16,816 nucleotides of DNA. Origin: Sulfurimonas sp. GTDB taxonomy: Bacteria > Campylobacterota > Campylobacteria > Campylobacterales > Sulfurimonadaceae. The DNA is taken from the NCBI RefSeq assembly GCF_023229025.1, contig NZ_JALOAA010000039.1, positions 1 through 16,816 on the forward strand. Direction: 5' to 3'. Made by a program: the position numbers and the translations under genes. Below, piece after piece: positions 1-5,272 of the stretch (the stretch's first letter is position 1; every line of letters begins with the position of its first letter). The notes beneath the pieces are model-generated. The model was not told the origin of the DNA, did not search any database, and worked only from the letters and a program-made list of their open reading frames with translations.

Positions 1-86
1 CTGCTTATGATGCGATGATAGCAAAATTAAACAACACATCATCAATGTTTACACAAATGACGGAATCGGAAAATAATAACAACTAG
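1..86 (+). CDS. fliD: Flagellar filament cap protein FliD, C-terminal end only
   Basis: Partial gene: only the last 27 codons are in the window. The frame begins at base 3 and the TAG stop is at 84-86. The residues read AYDAMIAKLNNTSSMFTQMT and then an acidic, Asn-rich tail. This matches the usual C-terminal pattern of FliD (a 'DAMIAKLN' helix followed by a short tail), the filament cap that inserts flagellin subunits at the growing tip. The identification rests on this short helix and on fliS lying 94 bases downstream, the normal fliD-fliS order. The rest of the protein is outside the window. Confidence 0.8.
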   Translation, partial: AYDAMIAKLNNTSSMFTQMTESENNNN

Positions 87-180
87 TTCTGTAAAAACAT
101 TAAACAAAACATTGAAAATGTCGATGTATAGGGATATACAAAGAGACTAAAAATAGTTACTTAGCGAAAAAGGATTTGAT

Positions 181-555
181 ATGTATGGTAATGTAGCTCA
201 TAATATTTATGTACAAAACAATGTAGGGATAGAATCTCCTGCAAAGCTTATTGAGATGTTGTATGAAGGGGTGCTTCGTTTTAACGCTCAGGCTAAAAAG
301 GCTATGAATGATGGAGATATTGAAAAGAGAGTTTATTGGATAAATCGCTCTGTCGCTATTATTTCAGAGCTAATAGCTACTCTAGATTATAATCATGGTC
401 GTGTGGCAAAATATTTAGAGGGGTTATATAGCTATGAGATTCAGCTTCTCAATATAGCCAACATTCAAAAAGATACTGCTAAACTTGATGAGGTTAGCAA
501 TGTTTTTAAGGGCCTGCTAGAAGCGTGGAGAGAGAACACAAATGTGGCTAAATAA
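181..555 (+). CDS. fliS: Flagellin export chaperone FliS
   Basis: A 124-residue all-helical protein of normal FliS length. FliS binds the C-terminus of newly made flagellin in the cytoplasm, keeps it from polymerising and delivers it to the flagellar export gate. Family features visible are the N-terminal Tyr-containing segment (NIYVQNNV), the 'SPAKLIEMLYEGVLRF' helix near residues 19-34, and the mid-protein 'INRSVAIISELIATLD' helix near 54-69. The ATG at 181 follows an AAGGAT-like ribosome site 7 bases upstream. It lies between fliD and a FliT-like gene whose start overlaps its last 14 bases, so the three are probably cotranscribed. The 94-base gap after fliD contains two 5-bp inverted repeats but no convincing promoter. 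Confidence 0.95.
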   Translation: MYGNVAHNIYVQNNVGIESPAKLIEMLYEGVLRFNAQAKKAMNDGDIEKRVYWINRSVAIISELIATLDYNHGRVAKYLEGLYSYEIQLLNIANIQKDTAKLDEVSNVFKGLLEAWRENTNVAK

Positions 556-796
556 GTTAAAAATAGCGATAATAGAAAAAAATACAAACTCTTTGGATGC
601 TTTACTACAAAATGTTCCTCAGCTAGAGAGTAGAAAAGAGATAGAAGAAGCAGTTTATCTCTTAAAAGAGGCTACTTATATGGTTGAGACTCTAAAGCAA
701 AACACATCAGACTCAATGAAGCAGATTAGAAAAAATCTTGATTTTTTGCGCTCTATGGATACTCCTGTCTCTAAAAGATTTGATATAAGGTCATAA
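542..796 (+). CDS. Small FliT-like helical protein downstream of fliS
   Basis: An 84-residue, highly charged protein predicted to be almost entirely alpha-helical, with no membrane segment or cysteine cluster. Its ATG lies inside the end of fliS (14-base overlap in another frame), implying translational coupling. In many bacteria the gene after fliS is fliT, which encodes the FliD chaperone. Position, size and helical character fit a short FliT-type chaperone, but FliT is usually 100-120 residues and I see no diagnostic motif, so the function is inferred from context. The stop codon lies within a weak hairpin followed by a T-run (787-805) that probably ends the flagellar transcript. The gene overlaps the convergent dehydrogenase gene by 6 bases. 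Confidence 0.65.
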   Translation: MWLNKLKIAIIEKNTNSLDALLQNVPQLESRKEIEEAVYLLKEATYMVETLKQNTSDSMKQIRKNLDFLRSMDTPVSKRFDIRS

Positions 797-805
797 CCTT
801 TTTTT
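787..805 (+). terminator. Short hairpin with T-run at the end of the flagellar operon
   Basis: AAGGT (787-791) can pair with ACCTT (796-800) around a 4-base loop, and T continues to 805. The 5-bp stem is short for an intrinsic terminator, but the T-run is clear on the plus strand. It contains the stop codons of both convergent genes. Confidence 0.45.
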
Positions 806-1486
806 ACTTATTCCAAAATTCAGACTTCTTATGGTGTACTCACTTACAACCGCACCTTTTCTCATGCTAAGTATATGCTCTACTGCATCGGCAATATCTG
901 AAGCTAGAAGTCGTTCATTTTCATCTTTGCTCGTCTCAAATCTTAGTTCGTTATAAAAACTGCTCTGCGTCATATCCGGATTGATGTTTGTAACACTTAA
1001 GCCACTTTTCCTTGTCTCTTCAAATAAGGAGTCGCCAAATGCCCTTAAACCAGCTTTAGTAGCACTGTAAACTCCAGCAAACTTACTTGCTCTAAGAGCC
1101 TCAATGGAGTTTATATTTATAAGATAACCATTACTTTTTTTAAGATTTCTAAGTAGCGCATTTGTTAGAAGCATAGGAGCGGTAAGATTTAGAAAAACCA
1201 TATCCGTGATTGTTTTGCTGCTTAGCTCTTCATGTGGCTCAAATCTGCCAAATCCTGCGCAGTTTATTAACATGTAGATATTTTCATCTGCTATTTTCTT
1301 ACATGTCAATAGGGTTGATGTTTCATCTGCTAAGTCAGCTTGAAGTAGAGTGAAGTTTTCGCTCTGAAAATCCTCTTTTTTTACGCTTCTGCTAATGCCT
1401 ATTACGTTATAGCCCAGCAGTAACAATCTTTTTGCTATCTCTTTACCAATTCCGCTGCTAGCACCGGTCACTACAACTTTTCTCAA
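791..1486 (-). CDS. Short-chain dehydrogenase/reductase (SDR family)
   Basis: A 231-residue classical SDR, a cytoplasmic NAD(P)(H)-dependent oxidoreductase. Visible motifs are the nucleotide-binding TGASSGIG (residues 7-14), DL at 51-52 contacting the adenine region, NCAG at 75-78 (the NNAG equivalent), catalytic Ser127, and Tyr140-x-x-x-Lys144 in YSATK. R33 just after beta-strand 2 would favour NADP(H), though that is an inference. The substrate cannot be told from sequence. The start codon is TTG at 1486, preceded by AAAGAGGT with suitable spacing. The TTG overlaps the TGA stop of the upstream nucleosidase-like gene by 4 bases, so the two form a coupled operon. It converges on the flagellar transcript with a 6-base overlap. 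Confidence 0.92.
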   Translation of the reverse strand: MRKVVVTGASSGIGKEIAKRLLLLGYNVIGISRSVKKEDFQSENFTLLQADLADETSTLLTCKKIADENIYMLINCAGFGRFEPHEELSSKTITDMVFLNLTAPMLLTNALLRNLKKSNGYLININSIEALRASKFAGVYSATKAGLRAFGDSLFEETRKSGLSVTNINPDMTQSSFYNELRFETSKDENERLLASDIADAVEHILSMRKGAVVSEYTIRSLNFGISKKRL

Positions 1487-2016
1487 TTTTTAACCTCTTT
1501 GATAACGTGCTCTATTACATCAAAAATCAACTTTTTAGTTCCATCTTTTGTAACTATGTTTGGCTCAAAATGATCACTTACTACTTTATAGATATAACGG
1601 TTCTCAATGTAAGTAGTAGCTTCGCAAAAGCCATAAGACTCCATATCAACTATCTCATCAAGACTTTTTGAAGCCTCTGAGTCTTTGCATGTTAATGTGC
1701 ATAAAGGATTGTTGCCAACTATATGCTCTTTATCTCTATATATAACGCGACCTACTTTTATAAGTTCCCCGATTTTGTACTTTCTACTCGCACCGCAAAT
1801 CCCGATATTTATAAAGATATCATCTTTTGAAGGTTTAAAGTTTTTTATAAGCGCGTCTGTTGCCTCTTTGGCATTATTAATACCTACACCGCTAAGAATT
1901 ACTCTCAACTCTCTAGAGCTAAAGAGAGTAAATTTATCACACTTCCCTTTTAGCAGCTTATATTTATCAATAAATGCTTGTATTTCAGGTTTTAATGCAG
2001 TTACAATATACAACAT
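1483..2016 (-). CDS. Nucleoside phosphorylase-fold protein (MTAN/PNP superfamily)
   Basis: A compact 177-residue protein of the purine nucleoside phosphorylase/MTA-SAH nucleosidase superfamily. Counting from ATG at 2016, it has an N-terminal beta strand (MLYIVTALKPE), SGVGI at 42-46, the core strand INIGICGA at 69-76, a DMESYG segment at 124-129 (the ribose-binding Met-Glu of the family), and VSDHFEP at 146-152 whose Asp148 sits where MTAN has its catalytic Asp. It is shorter than typical MTAN (about 230 residues), and its substrate is unknown. It is probably distinct from the genuine MTAN/MqnB of these bacteria. A TTG five codons upstream (2031) could start it, but the domain begins at the ATG, and a -10-like TACAAT lies 5 bases before that ATG. 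It is coupled to the downstream SDR gene by a 4-base overlap. Confidence 0.8.
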   Translation of the reverse strand: MLYIVTALKPEIQAFIDKYKLLKGKCDKFTLFSSRELRVILSGVGINNAKEATDALIKNFKPSKDDIFINIGICGASRKYKIGELIKVGRVIYRDKEHIVGNNPLCTLTCKDSEASKSLDEIVDMESYGFCEATTYIENRYIYKVVSDHFEPNIVTKDGTKKLIFDVIEHVIKEVKN

Positions 2017-2021
2017 GCAAT

Positions 2022-2027
2022 ATTGTA
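2022..2027 (-). promoter_or_regulatory. -10 box directly before the nucleosidase-like gene
   Basis: TACAAT on the minus strand, 5 bases from the ATG at 2016, with no Shine-Dalgarno between. This fits transcription starting at or next to the start codon. The box overlaps the right arm of an inverted repeat (ACAATA at 2003-2008, TATTGT at 2021-2026). Confidence 0.45.
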
Positions 2028-2056
2028 CCAAAATAAAATATTAAGAGAAGAAGATT

Positions 2057-2395
2057 ATGCCTATTTTATATGCCGATTACTCAAATATAAATTATGAAGA
2101 AATGGCACTTAGTATAGGAGTAAAATCTAAACATATCCCCGCTATCATCAAAAGTTTTTTTGAGGAGACAAATACAACACTAAAGGCTCTTGAAGAGGCA
2201 ATAAAGCTTATGGATTATGATAAAATAAAATCACTAGCTCATGCAATAAAAGGGAGTTCGGGAAATATTAAATTTAACGAAATTTTTGAGATGGCAAAAG
2301 AGATGGAGCAAGAAGCCACTAAAAAGAGTATAAATTTTGACTATGCAGGTTACATGAGGGCTATAAAAAAGAGTATAAGCACAATAGCTCTATAA
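2057..2395 (+). CDS. Stand-alone Hpt (histidine phosphotransfer) domain protein
   Basis: A 112-residue single-domain Hpt protein. The phosphorylatable histidine is His62 in LAHAIKGSSGNI (residues 60-71), matching the Hpt signature H-x-x-K-G-[SA]-[SA] followed by a small residue. The rest is helical, as expected of the four-helix bundle. Such proteins carry a phosphoryl group between a hybrid histidine kinase's receiver domain and a response regulator. No histidine kinase is encoded here. The only receiver domain in the window is in the phosphatase gene at 3593-5272, transcribed in the opposite direction, so the partner is unknown. The ATG at 2057 follows a purine-rich GAGAAGAAG stretch. A -10-like TAAAAT lies at 2034-2039. 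The gene is divergent from the nucleosidase-like gene. Confidence 0.9.
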   Translation: MPILYADYSNINYEEMALSIGVKSKHIPAIIKSFFEETNTTLKALEEAIKLMDYDKIKSLAHAIKGSSGNIKFNEIFEMAKEMEQEATKKSINFDYAGYMRAIKKSISTIAL

Positions 2396-2400
2396 ACATT

Positions 2401-2429
2401 TTGTTTAATTTATCTTTTTAGGATATAAT
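2401..2429 (+). promoter_or_regulatory. Promoter of the SRP RNA gene
   Basis: TATAAT at 2424-2429 with TTGTTT at 2401-2406 and a 17-base spacer. Transcription should begin at about 2435, which coincides with the 5' arm of the SRP RNA stem. Confidence 0.75.
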
Positions 2430-2433
2430 TCGG

Positions 2434-2541
2434 CGCTTCCCTTTAGACCTGTGCAATGGTGCTTTGAGATATTGTGTCAGGGTAGGAATACAGCAGCACG
2501 CCTTAGAGTGTTATGTGCCGCAGGTATCTGGGGGGAAGTCT
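2434..2541 (+). ncRNA. ffs: Signal recognition particle RNA, small bacterial (4.5S) type
   Basis: About 108 bases forming one long hairpin. The outer stem pairs CTTCCC (2436-2441) and the following TTTAGA with the region 2527-2538. CCTG (2448-2451) pairs with CAGG (2521-2524) after a two-base bulge. The apical SRP core is unmistakable: GTCAGG (2476-2481), then GTA, a GGAA tetraloop (2485-2488), TAC, then AGCAG (2492-2496), which is the Ffh-binding asymmetric-loop motif. The RNA joins Ffh to target inner-membrane proteins to the translocon. It has its own promoter, and T-rich sequence (2541-2557) follows as a likely terminator. The exact ends are estimated from the stem. Confidence 0.93.
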
Positions 2542-2563
2542 TTCTATCATTTTTTTAAAAATA

Positions 2564-2791
2564 TCAATCTTTTCTATGTTTAGAAATTCCACACGCCTGA
2601 TTTGGTTTTGGCGGATTTTCTTTTAGATAAACTAAATCATCTAGAGTCTGCTTTAAAACTCTTTTTTGTTGAAGCAACGGCAACATTCGATTATCTTTTT
2701 CATTCATAGGTAAGCTCATATCAGCAAGGATTGCCTCCACCTCTTTATCTAGCTCTTGTAGTGCATTATTTATATGTTTAATAGAATTCAT
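2564..2791 (-). CDS. Small charged helical protein of unknown function
   Basis: A 75-residue protein starting MNSIKHINNALQELDKEVEA, predicted to be two helices (roughly residues 3-25 and 30-60) and probably a helical hairpin or coiled coil, with a basic C-terminus ending SKHRKD. I do not recognise the family. A longer reading from a TTG at 2842 would add 17 residues but runs into the rpmI promoter. The ATG at 2791 is better because an extended -10 (TGC then TATACT, 2798-2803 on the minus strand) lies exactly 6 bases before it, implying a leaderless message. The gene lies between ffs and rpmI on the opposite strand, divergent from rpmI. Confidence 0.65.
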   Translation of the reverse strand: MNSIKHINNALQELDKEVEAILADMSLPMNEKDNRMLPLLQQKRVLKQTLDDLVYLKENPPKPNQACGISKHRKD

Positions 2792-2797
2792 GCCAAG

Positions 2798-2806
2798 AGT
2801 ATAGCA
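2798..2806 (-). promoter_or_regulatory. Extended -10 promoter of the small hypothetical gene
   Basis: On the minus strand TGC is followed directly by TATACT, a textbook TGn extended -10. Six bases separate it from the ATG at 2791, so the predicted +1 is the A of the start codon. Confidence 0.6.
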
Positions 2807-2825
2807 AAAATTAAAGATATTTGGG

Positions 2826-2831
2826 TATAAT
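2826..2831 (+). promoter_or_regulatory. -10 box of the rpmI-rplT operon
   Basis: A perfect TATAAT preceded by TTTGGG, placing transcription start near 2838 and giving a leader of about 48 bases. No clear -35 is visible, which is common in this phylum. The leader contains the short inverted repeat AGTACA/TGTACT (2843-2857), a possible hairpin. The box is back-to-back with the divergent promoter of the small hypothetical gene. Confidence 0.65.
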
Positions 2832-2885
2832 CTCGCTCTCAAAGTACATTTTGTACTCTTAAGAGAATTTTACAAAGGAGTTTCG

Positions 2886-3077
2886 ATGCCAAAGATGAAA
2901 TCGGTAAAAGGCGCTGTAAAGCGTTTTAAAGTTAAGAAAAACGGCACTGTTAAACGTGGTACAGCGTTTAGAAGCCATATTTTAACAAAACAAGATTCAG
3001 ATACTCGCTCAAAGCAAAACAAACCAAAAATTGTTTCAAAAGCTGATGAAAAAAATGTTAAGGCTATGATTAACTAG
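2886..3077 (+). CDS. rpmI: 50S ribosomal protein L35
   Basis: A 63-residue, very basic protein of normal L35 length, starting MPKMKSVKGAVKRFKVKKNG and containing the family's 'RSHILTKQ' segment. It is a component of the large ribosomal subunit. The ATG follows a strong AAAGGAG ribosome site. It is the first gene of an rpmI-rplT operon. infC is not adjacent; separation from infC is usual in Campylobacterota. The 118-base gap before rplT is unusually long and potentially structured. Confidence 0.97.
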   Translation: MPKMKSVKGAVKRFKVKKNGTVKRGTAFRSHILTKQDSDTRSKQNKPKIVSKADEKNVKAMIN

Positions 3078-3098
3078 TAAATAGTTGATTGTTAAATC

Positions 3099-3170
3099 TC
3101 CAGCCGCATAGCAATATAGTAGCTGGGCAAGACCACGTCAGATGTGGCACCTTGAACGCATAAATAGCGT
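3099..3170 (+). promoter_or_regulatory. Structured rpmI-rplT intergenic region, possible L20 control element
   Basis: Three successive potential stem-loops: CCAGC (3100-3104) with GCTGG (3122-3126); CCACG (3133-3137) with TGTGG (3143-3147) around a 5-base loop; and ACGC (3156-3159) with GCGT (3167-3170) around a 7-base loop. CTGG at 3171-3174 could compete with GCTGG for the upstream CCAG, which would give an alternative long-range pairing. L20 represses its own operon in Escherichia coli and Bacillus by binding mRNA structures. A similar role here is inferred from position only. Confidence 0.35.
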
Positions 3171-3195
3171 CTGGGTAAAGAGAAAAGGAAATAAA

Positions 3196-3555
3196 ATGCC
3201 AAGAGTAAAAACAGGTGTTGTTCGTAGAAGAAGACACAAAAAGATATTAAAACTTGCAAAAGGTTTTTATAGCGGACGTCGTAAGCACTTCCGTAAAGCA
3301 AAAGAGCAGCTAGAGCGCTCAATGTACTATACATTCCGTGACCGTAAGCAGAAAAAACGTGATTTCCGCAAACTATGGATTATCCGTATCAATGCTGCAT
3401 GTCGTCTTAACGGAATGAACTATTCAACATTTATGAACGGTATTCACAAAAGTGGCATCGAGCTTGACCGTAAAGTTCTTGCTGATATGGCTATGAATGA
3501 TGCAGCGGCATTTAGTGCAGTTGCAGAAGCTTCAAAAGCAGCATTAGCAAAATAG
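3196..3555 (+). CDS. rplT: 50S ribosomal protein L20
   Basis: A 119-residue, highly basic protein matching L20 throughout, starting MPRVKTGVVRRRRHKKILKLAKGF, with 'LWIIRINAACRLNGMNYSTFMNGI' in the conserved C-terminal domain. It is an early 23S rRNA assembly protein and in several bacteria also a translational repressor of its own operon. An in-frame ATG 18 codons upstream (3142) exists, but the family's universal MPRVK start and the AAAAGGA ribosome site immediately before 3196 fix the start. It is the second gene of the operon after rpmI. Confidence 0.97.
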   Translation: MPRVKTGVVRRRRHKKILKLAKGFYSGRRKHFRKAKEQLERSMYYTFRDRKQKKRDFRKLWIIRINAACRLNGMNYSTFMNGIHKSGIELDRKVLADMAMNDAAAFSAVAEASKAALAK

Positions 3556-3562
3556 ATTCAAA

Positions 3563-3592
3563 AGTTAAGTGTGACTTCTGTTGCACTTAACT
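3563..3592. terminator. Bidirectional hairpin terminator between rplT and the phosphatase operon
   Basis: AGTTAAGTG (3563-3571) is perfectly complementary to CACTTAACT (3584-3592) around a 12-base loop, extendable by a T-G pair. It lies in the 37-base gap between two convergent genes. On the minus strand it is followed by TTTT; on the plus strand the T-run is poor. It ends exactly at the minus-strand stop codon. Confidence 0.65.
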
Positions 3593-5272
3593 CTAGATTC
3601 TGTGTAAAAAAAGTACGCTATTTCCCTGTGAATTATAATAGACTCCGAGTGAAGATTGCTTAGAGATATAAACCCCTCTGCCGTTAAAGTTATTTTTTTC
3701 TTTAAATATCCCGCGTAATATATTAGTATTAAAACCACTTCCATCATCTTTTATAGTAGTCGCCACATATTTATAAGAGTTGTACTCAATTACAAATAGG
3801 TTTACGGTTATTTGCTTATCACACTCTTTTTGCATCTTCTCAAGCGTGGTAAAATAGATATCTTCACTTAAGAGTCTATGTTTTGCCTCTGTATTTAAGC
3901 CGAGACTTCCATGTTCATAAGCATTCATAAATAGCTCTGAAAATACAATACCTGCACTATAAGAGAGTTTATGATTGTTTGTCATATTTGTCCACAAATC
4001 AGTATACCAATCGTTAGCATCCTCTACATCGGCTAAAGTACTTTTAAAGCTTTTTGTTGCAATTTTTTTATCCTTTGACAAAGTCAATTGATTTATAAAA
4101 ATAAAAGTCATATCGTCCTCTTGAGTCTCTATCCTATAGAGAATCTTCTCTATAAGCTCATTTTTCGTAAAAGAAGATAAAAAGTCATCTTCTATAAAAC
4201 TGGCATACAACTTTGTCTCATCTCTAGTGCTATTTTCTGTCACCCCATCGCTGTAAAAAAGAAATTTTGTAATATTTGAGATATCCATATGCGATATTGC
4301 AAAAGTAGTTCTATATTTACATATAGGCGGGTTATTTGATTTTATTTTTATTATCTTGTTGTTAATGGATTGTGCAAGCGAAGGGGGCATTGCAAATTTT
4401 GCAAACTCCATTGATTTTGTTGCGTAGTTAATGACAATAAAATCCATAGAAAAAGCCTCTTCATCAAGTAATATAGGTTTTATATACTCCAAGGAGGAGT
4501 CTATTATACTTTCTAAAGAAAATTTAGCACCTACTTTGTCTACTAAGTGATTTATATAAGATGTCATTAGCATAGAGCTAAGTGAAGCAGATAACCCTTT
4601 GTCCATTCCGTCAATAATGAAGTAAAATGTTGTGTTGTCATCTATTTTTCTTGCGCTATATGCATCTCCGCTTAATACATCAAGCGGCTTATAAAAGAAG
4701 TCTATAAGCGTTGTGTGCTTGTTTTGTAGCATCTGGTAGTAGAAATCATTTCTTACGATATTGAGCTCTTTAGAAAAGGCAAGATCTTCTTGATAGGAGT
4801 TGTACTTCTCCCTCTTCTCAAGCTCCTTTATCTTTTTTTCTCTTTGTTCTTTTAGGTAGTTGTTAGCAATAAGAAGCTTAGTGACATTTTGAATTGATTG
4901 CATCACCTCTGAGGATATAATGGGTTTTTTTAAAAAATTATTTACATTTAGTTGAAGTGCTTGAACAATGACATCTACATCTGTGATAGCAGACACAAGA
5001 ATAATAGGAATCTCTTTATCCCTACTTCTTATCTTTTTTATCATCTCTATGCCGTTTAGAAGAGGCATGTCATAATCCGCGATTATAAGGTCTATTTTTT
5101 CATGACAAAATTTTTGATACCCATCTTCTCCGTCATAGGCAAAGATAATATCTTTTACCAAATCTTCAAATAAGGAGTTATATAGAAGCTGTGTTGTTTT
5201 GCTATCCTCGACACATAAGAGTGTCAAAGATTTTAAATACTTTAAAATTGAGCCGCCTATATTGCTTTGCAT
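3593..5272 (-). CDS. REC-PP2C(SpoIIE)-HATPase signalling protein (partner-switching phosphatase/kinase)
   Basis: A 559-residue soluble protein with three domains. Residues about 15-125 are a response-regulator receiver with acidic D23, phospho-acceptor D66, S94 and K116-P117 all present. Residues about 130-175 are a charged coiled-coil linker. Residues about 185-395 are a SpoIIE-type PP2C phosphatase with metal-site residues in SGD (201-203), DG..KG (221-226), SDG (341-343) and DD (386-387). Residues about 405-559 are an RsbW-like HATPase with N-box residues E446, N450 and H454, D510-G-S-G and G531-R-G. All catalytic motifs appear intact. The family logic is that the phosphatase dephosphorylates a STAS protein and the HATPase phosphorylates it, with the receiver setting the balance. 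The Vibrio fischeri regulator SypE has the same three functions in a different order. Its ATG overlaps the chemoreceptor stop by one base (TAATG). The likely substrate is the STAS protein at 7238-7537. Confidence 0.9.
   Translation of the reverse strand: MQSNIGGSILKYLKSLTLLCVEDSKTTQLLYNSLFEDLVKDIIFAYDGEDGYQKFCHEKIDLIIADYDMPLLNGIEMIKKIRSRDKEIPIILVSAITDVDVIVQALQLNVNNFLKKPIISSEVMQSIQNVTKLLIANNYLKEQREKKIKELEKREKYNSYQEDLAFSKELNIVRNDFYYQMLQNKHTTLIDFFYKPLDVLSGDAYSARKIDDNTTFYFIIDGMDKGLSASLSSMLMTSYINHLVDKVGAKFSLESIIDSSLEYIKPILLDEEAFSMDFIVINYATKSMEFAKFAMPPSLAQSINNKIIKIKSNNPPICKYRTTFAISHMDISNITKFLFYSDGVTENSTRDETKLYASFIEDDFLSSFTKNELIEKILYRIETQEDDMTFIFINQLTLSKDKKIATKSFKSTLADVEDANDWYTDLWTNMTNNHKLSYSAGIVFSELFMNAYEHGSLGLNTEAKHRLLSEDIYFTTLEKMQKECDKQITVNLFVIEYNSYKYVATTIKDDGSGFNTNILRGIFKEKNNFNGRGVYISKQSSLGVYYNSQGNSVLFLHRI

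Noticed and set aside
87..180. Possible sigma-28 promoter (TAAA at 101-104 and CGATGT at 122-127) before fliS
   Set aside because: The spacing and hexamers deviate from the flagellar sigma-28 pattern, and fliS is probably read from the fliD transcript.
2017..2031. TTG start at 2031 for the nucleosidase-like gene
   Set aside because: The five extra residues lie outside the domain, there is no ribosome site, and the TTG falls upstream of the predicted transcription start.
1685..2044. Plus-strand open frame opposite the nucleosidase-like gene
   Set aside because: Hydrophobic antisense shadow of a gene with clear family motifs; no ribosome site or homology cue.
2792..2842. TTG start at 2842 for the small hypothetical gene
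   Set aside because: It would run through its own extended -10 and the rpmI promoter. The ATG at 2791 is better placed.
3142..3195. ATG at 3142 as the start of rplT
   Set aside because: It adds 18 residues not found in L20. The MPRVK start at 3196 has a good ribosome site, and the upstream stretch looks like structured leader RNA.
3171..3195. Resemblance of the rplT leader to conserved 23S rRNA sequence
   Set aside because: A short similarity recalled to the L11-binding region, not to the L20 site. Too weak to use as evidence.
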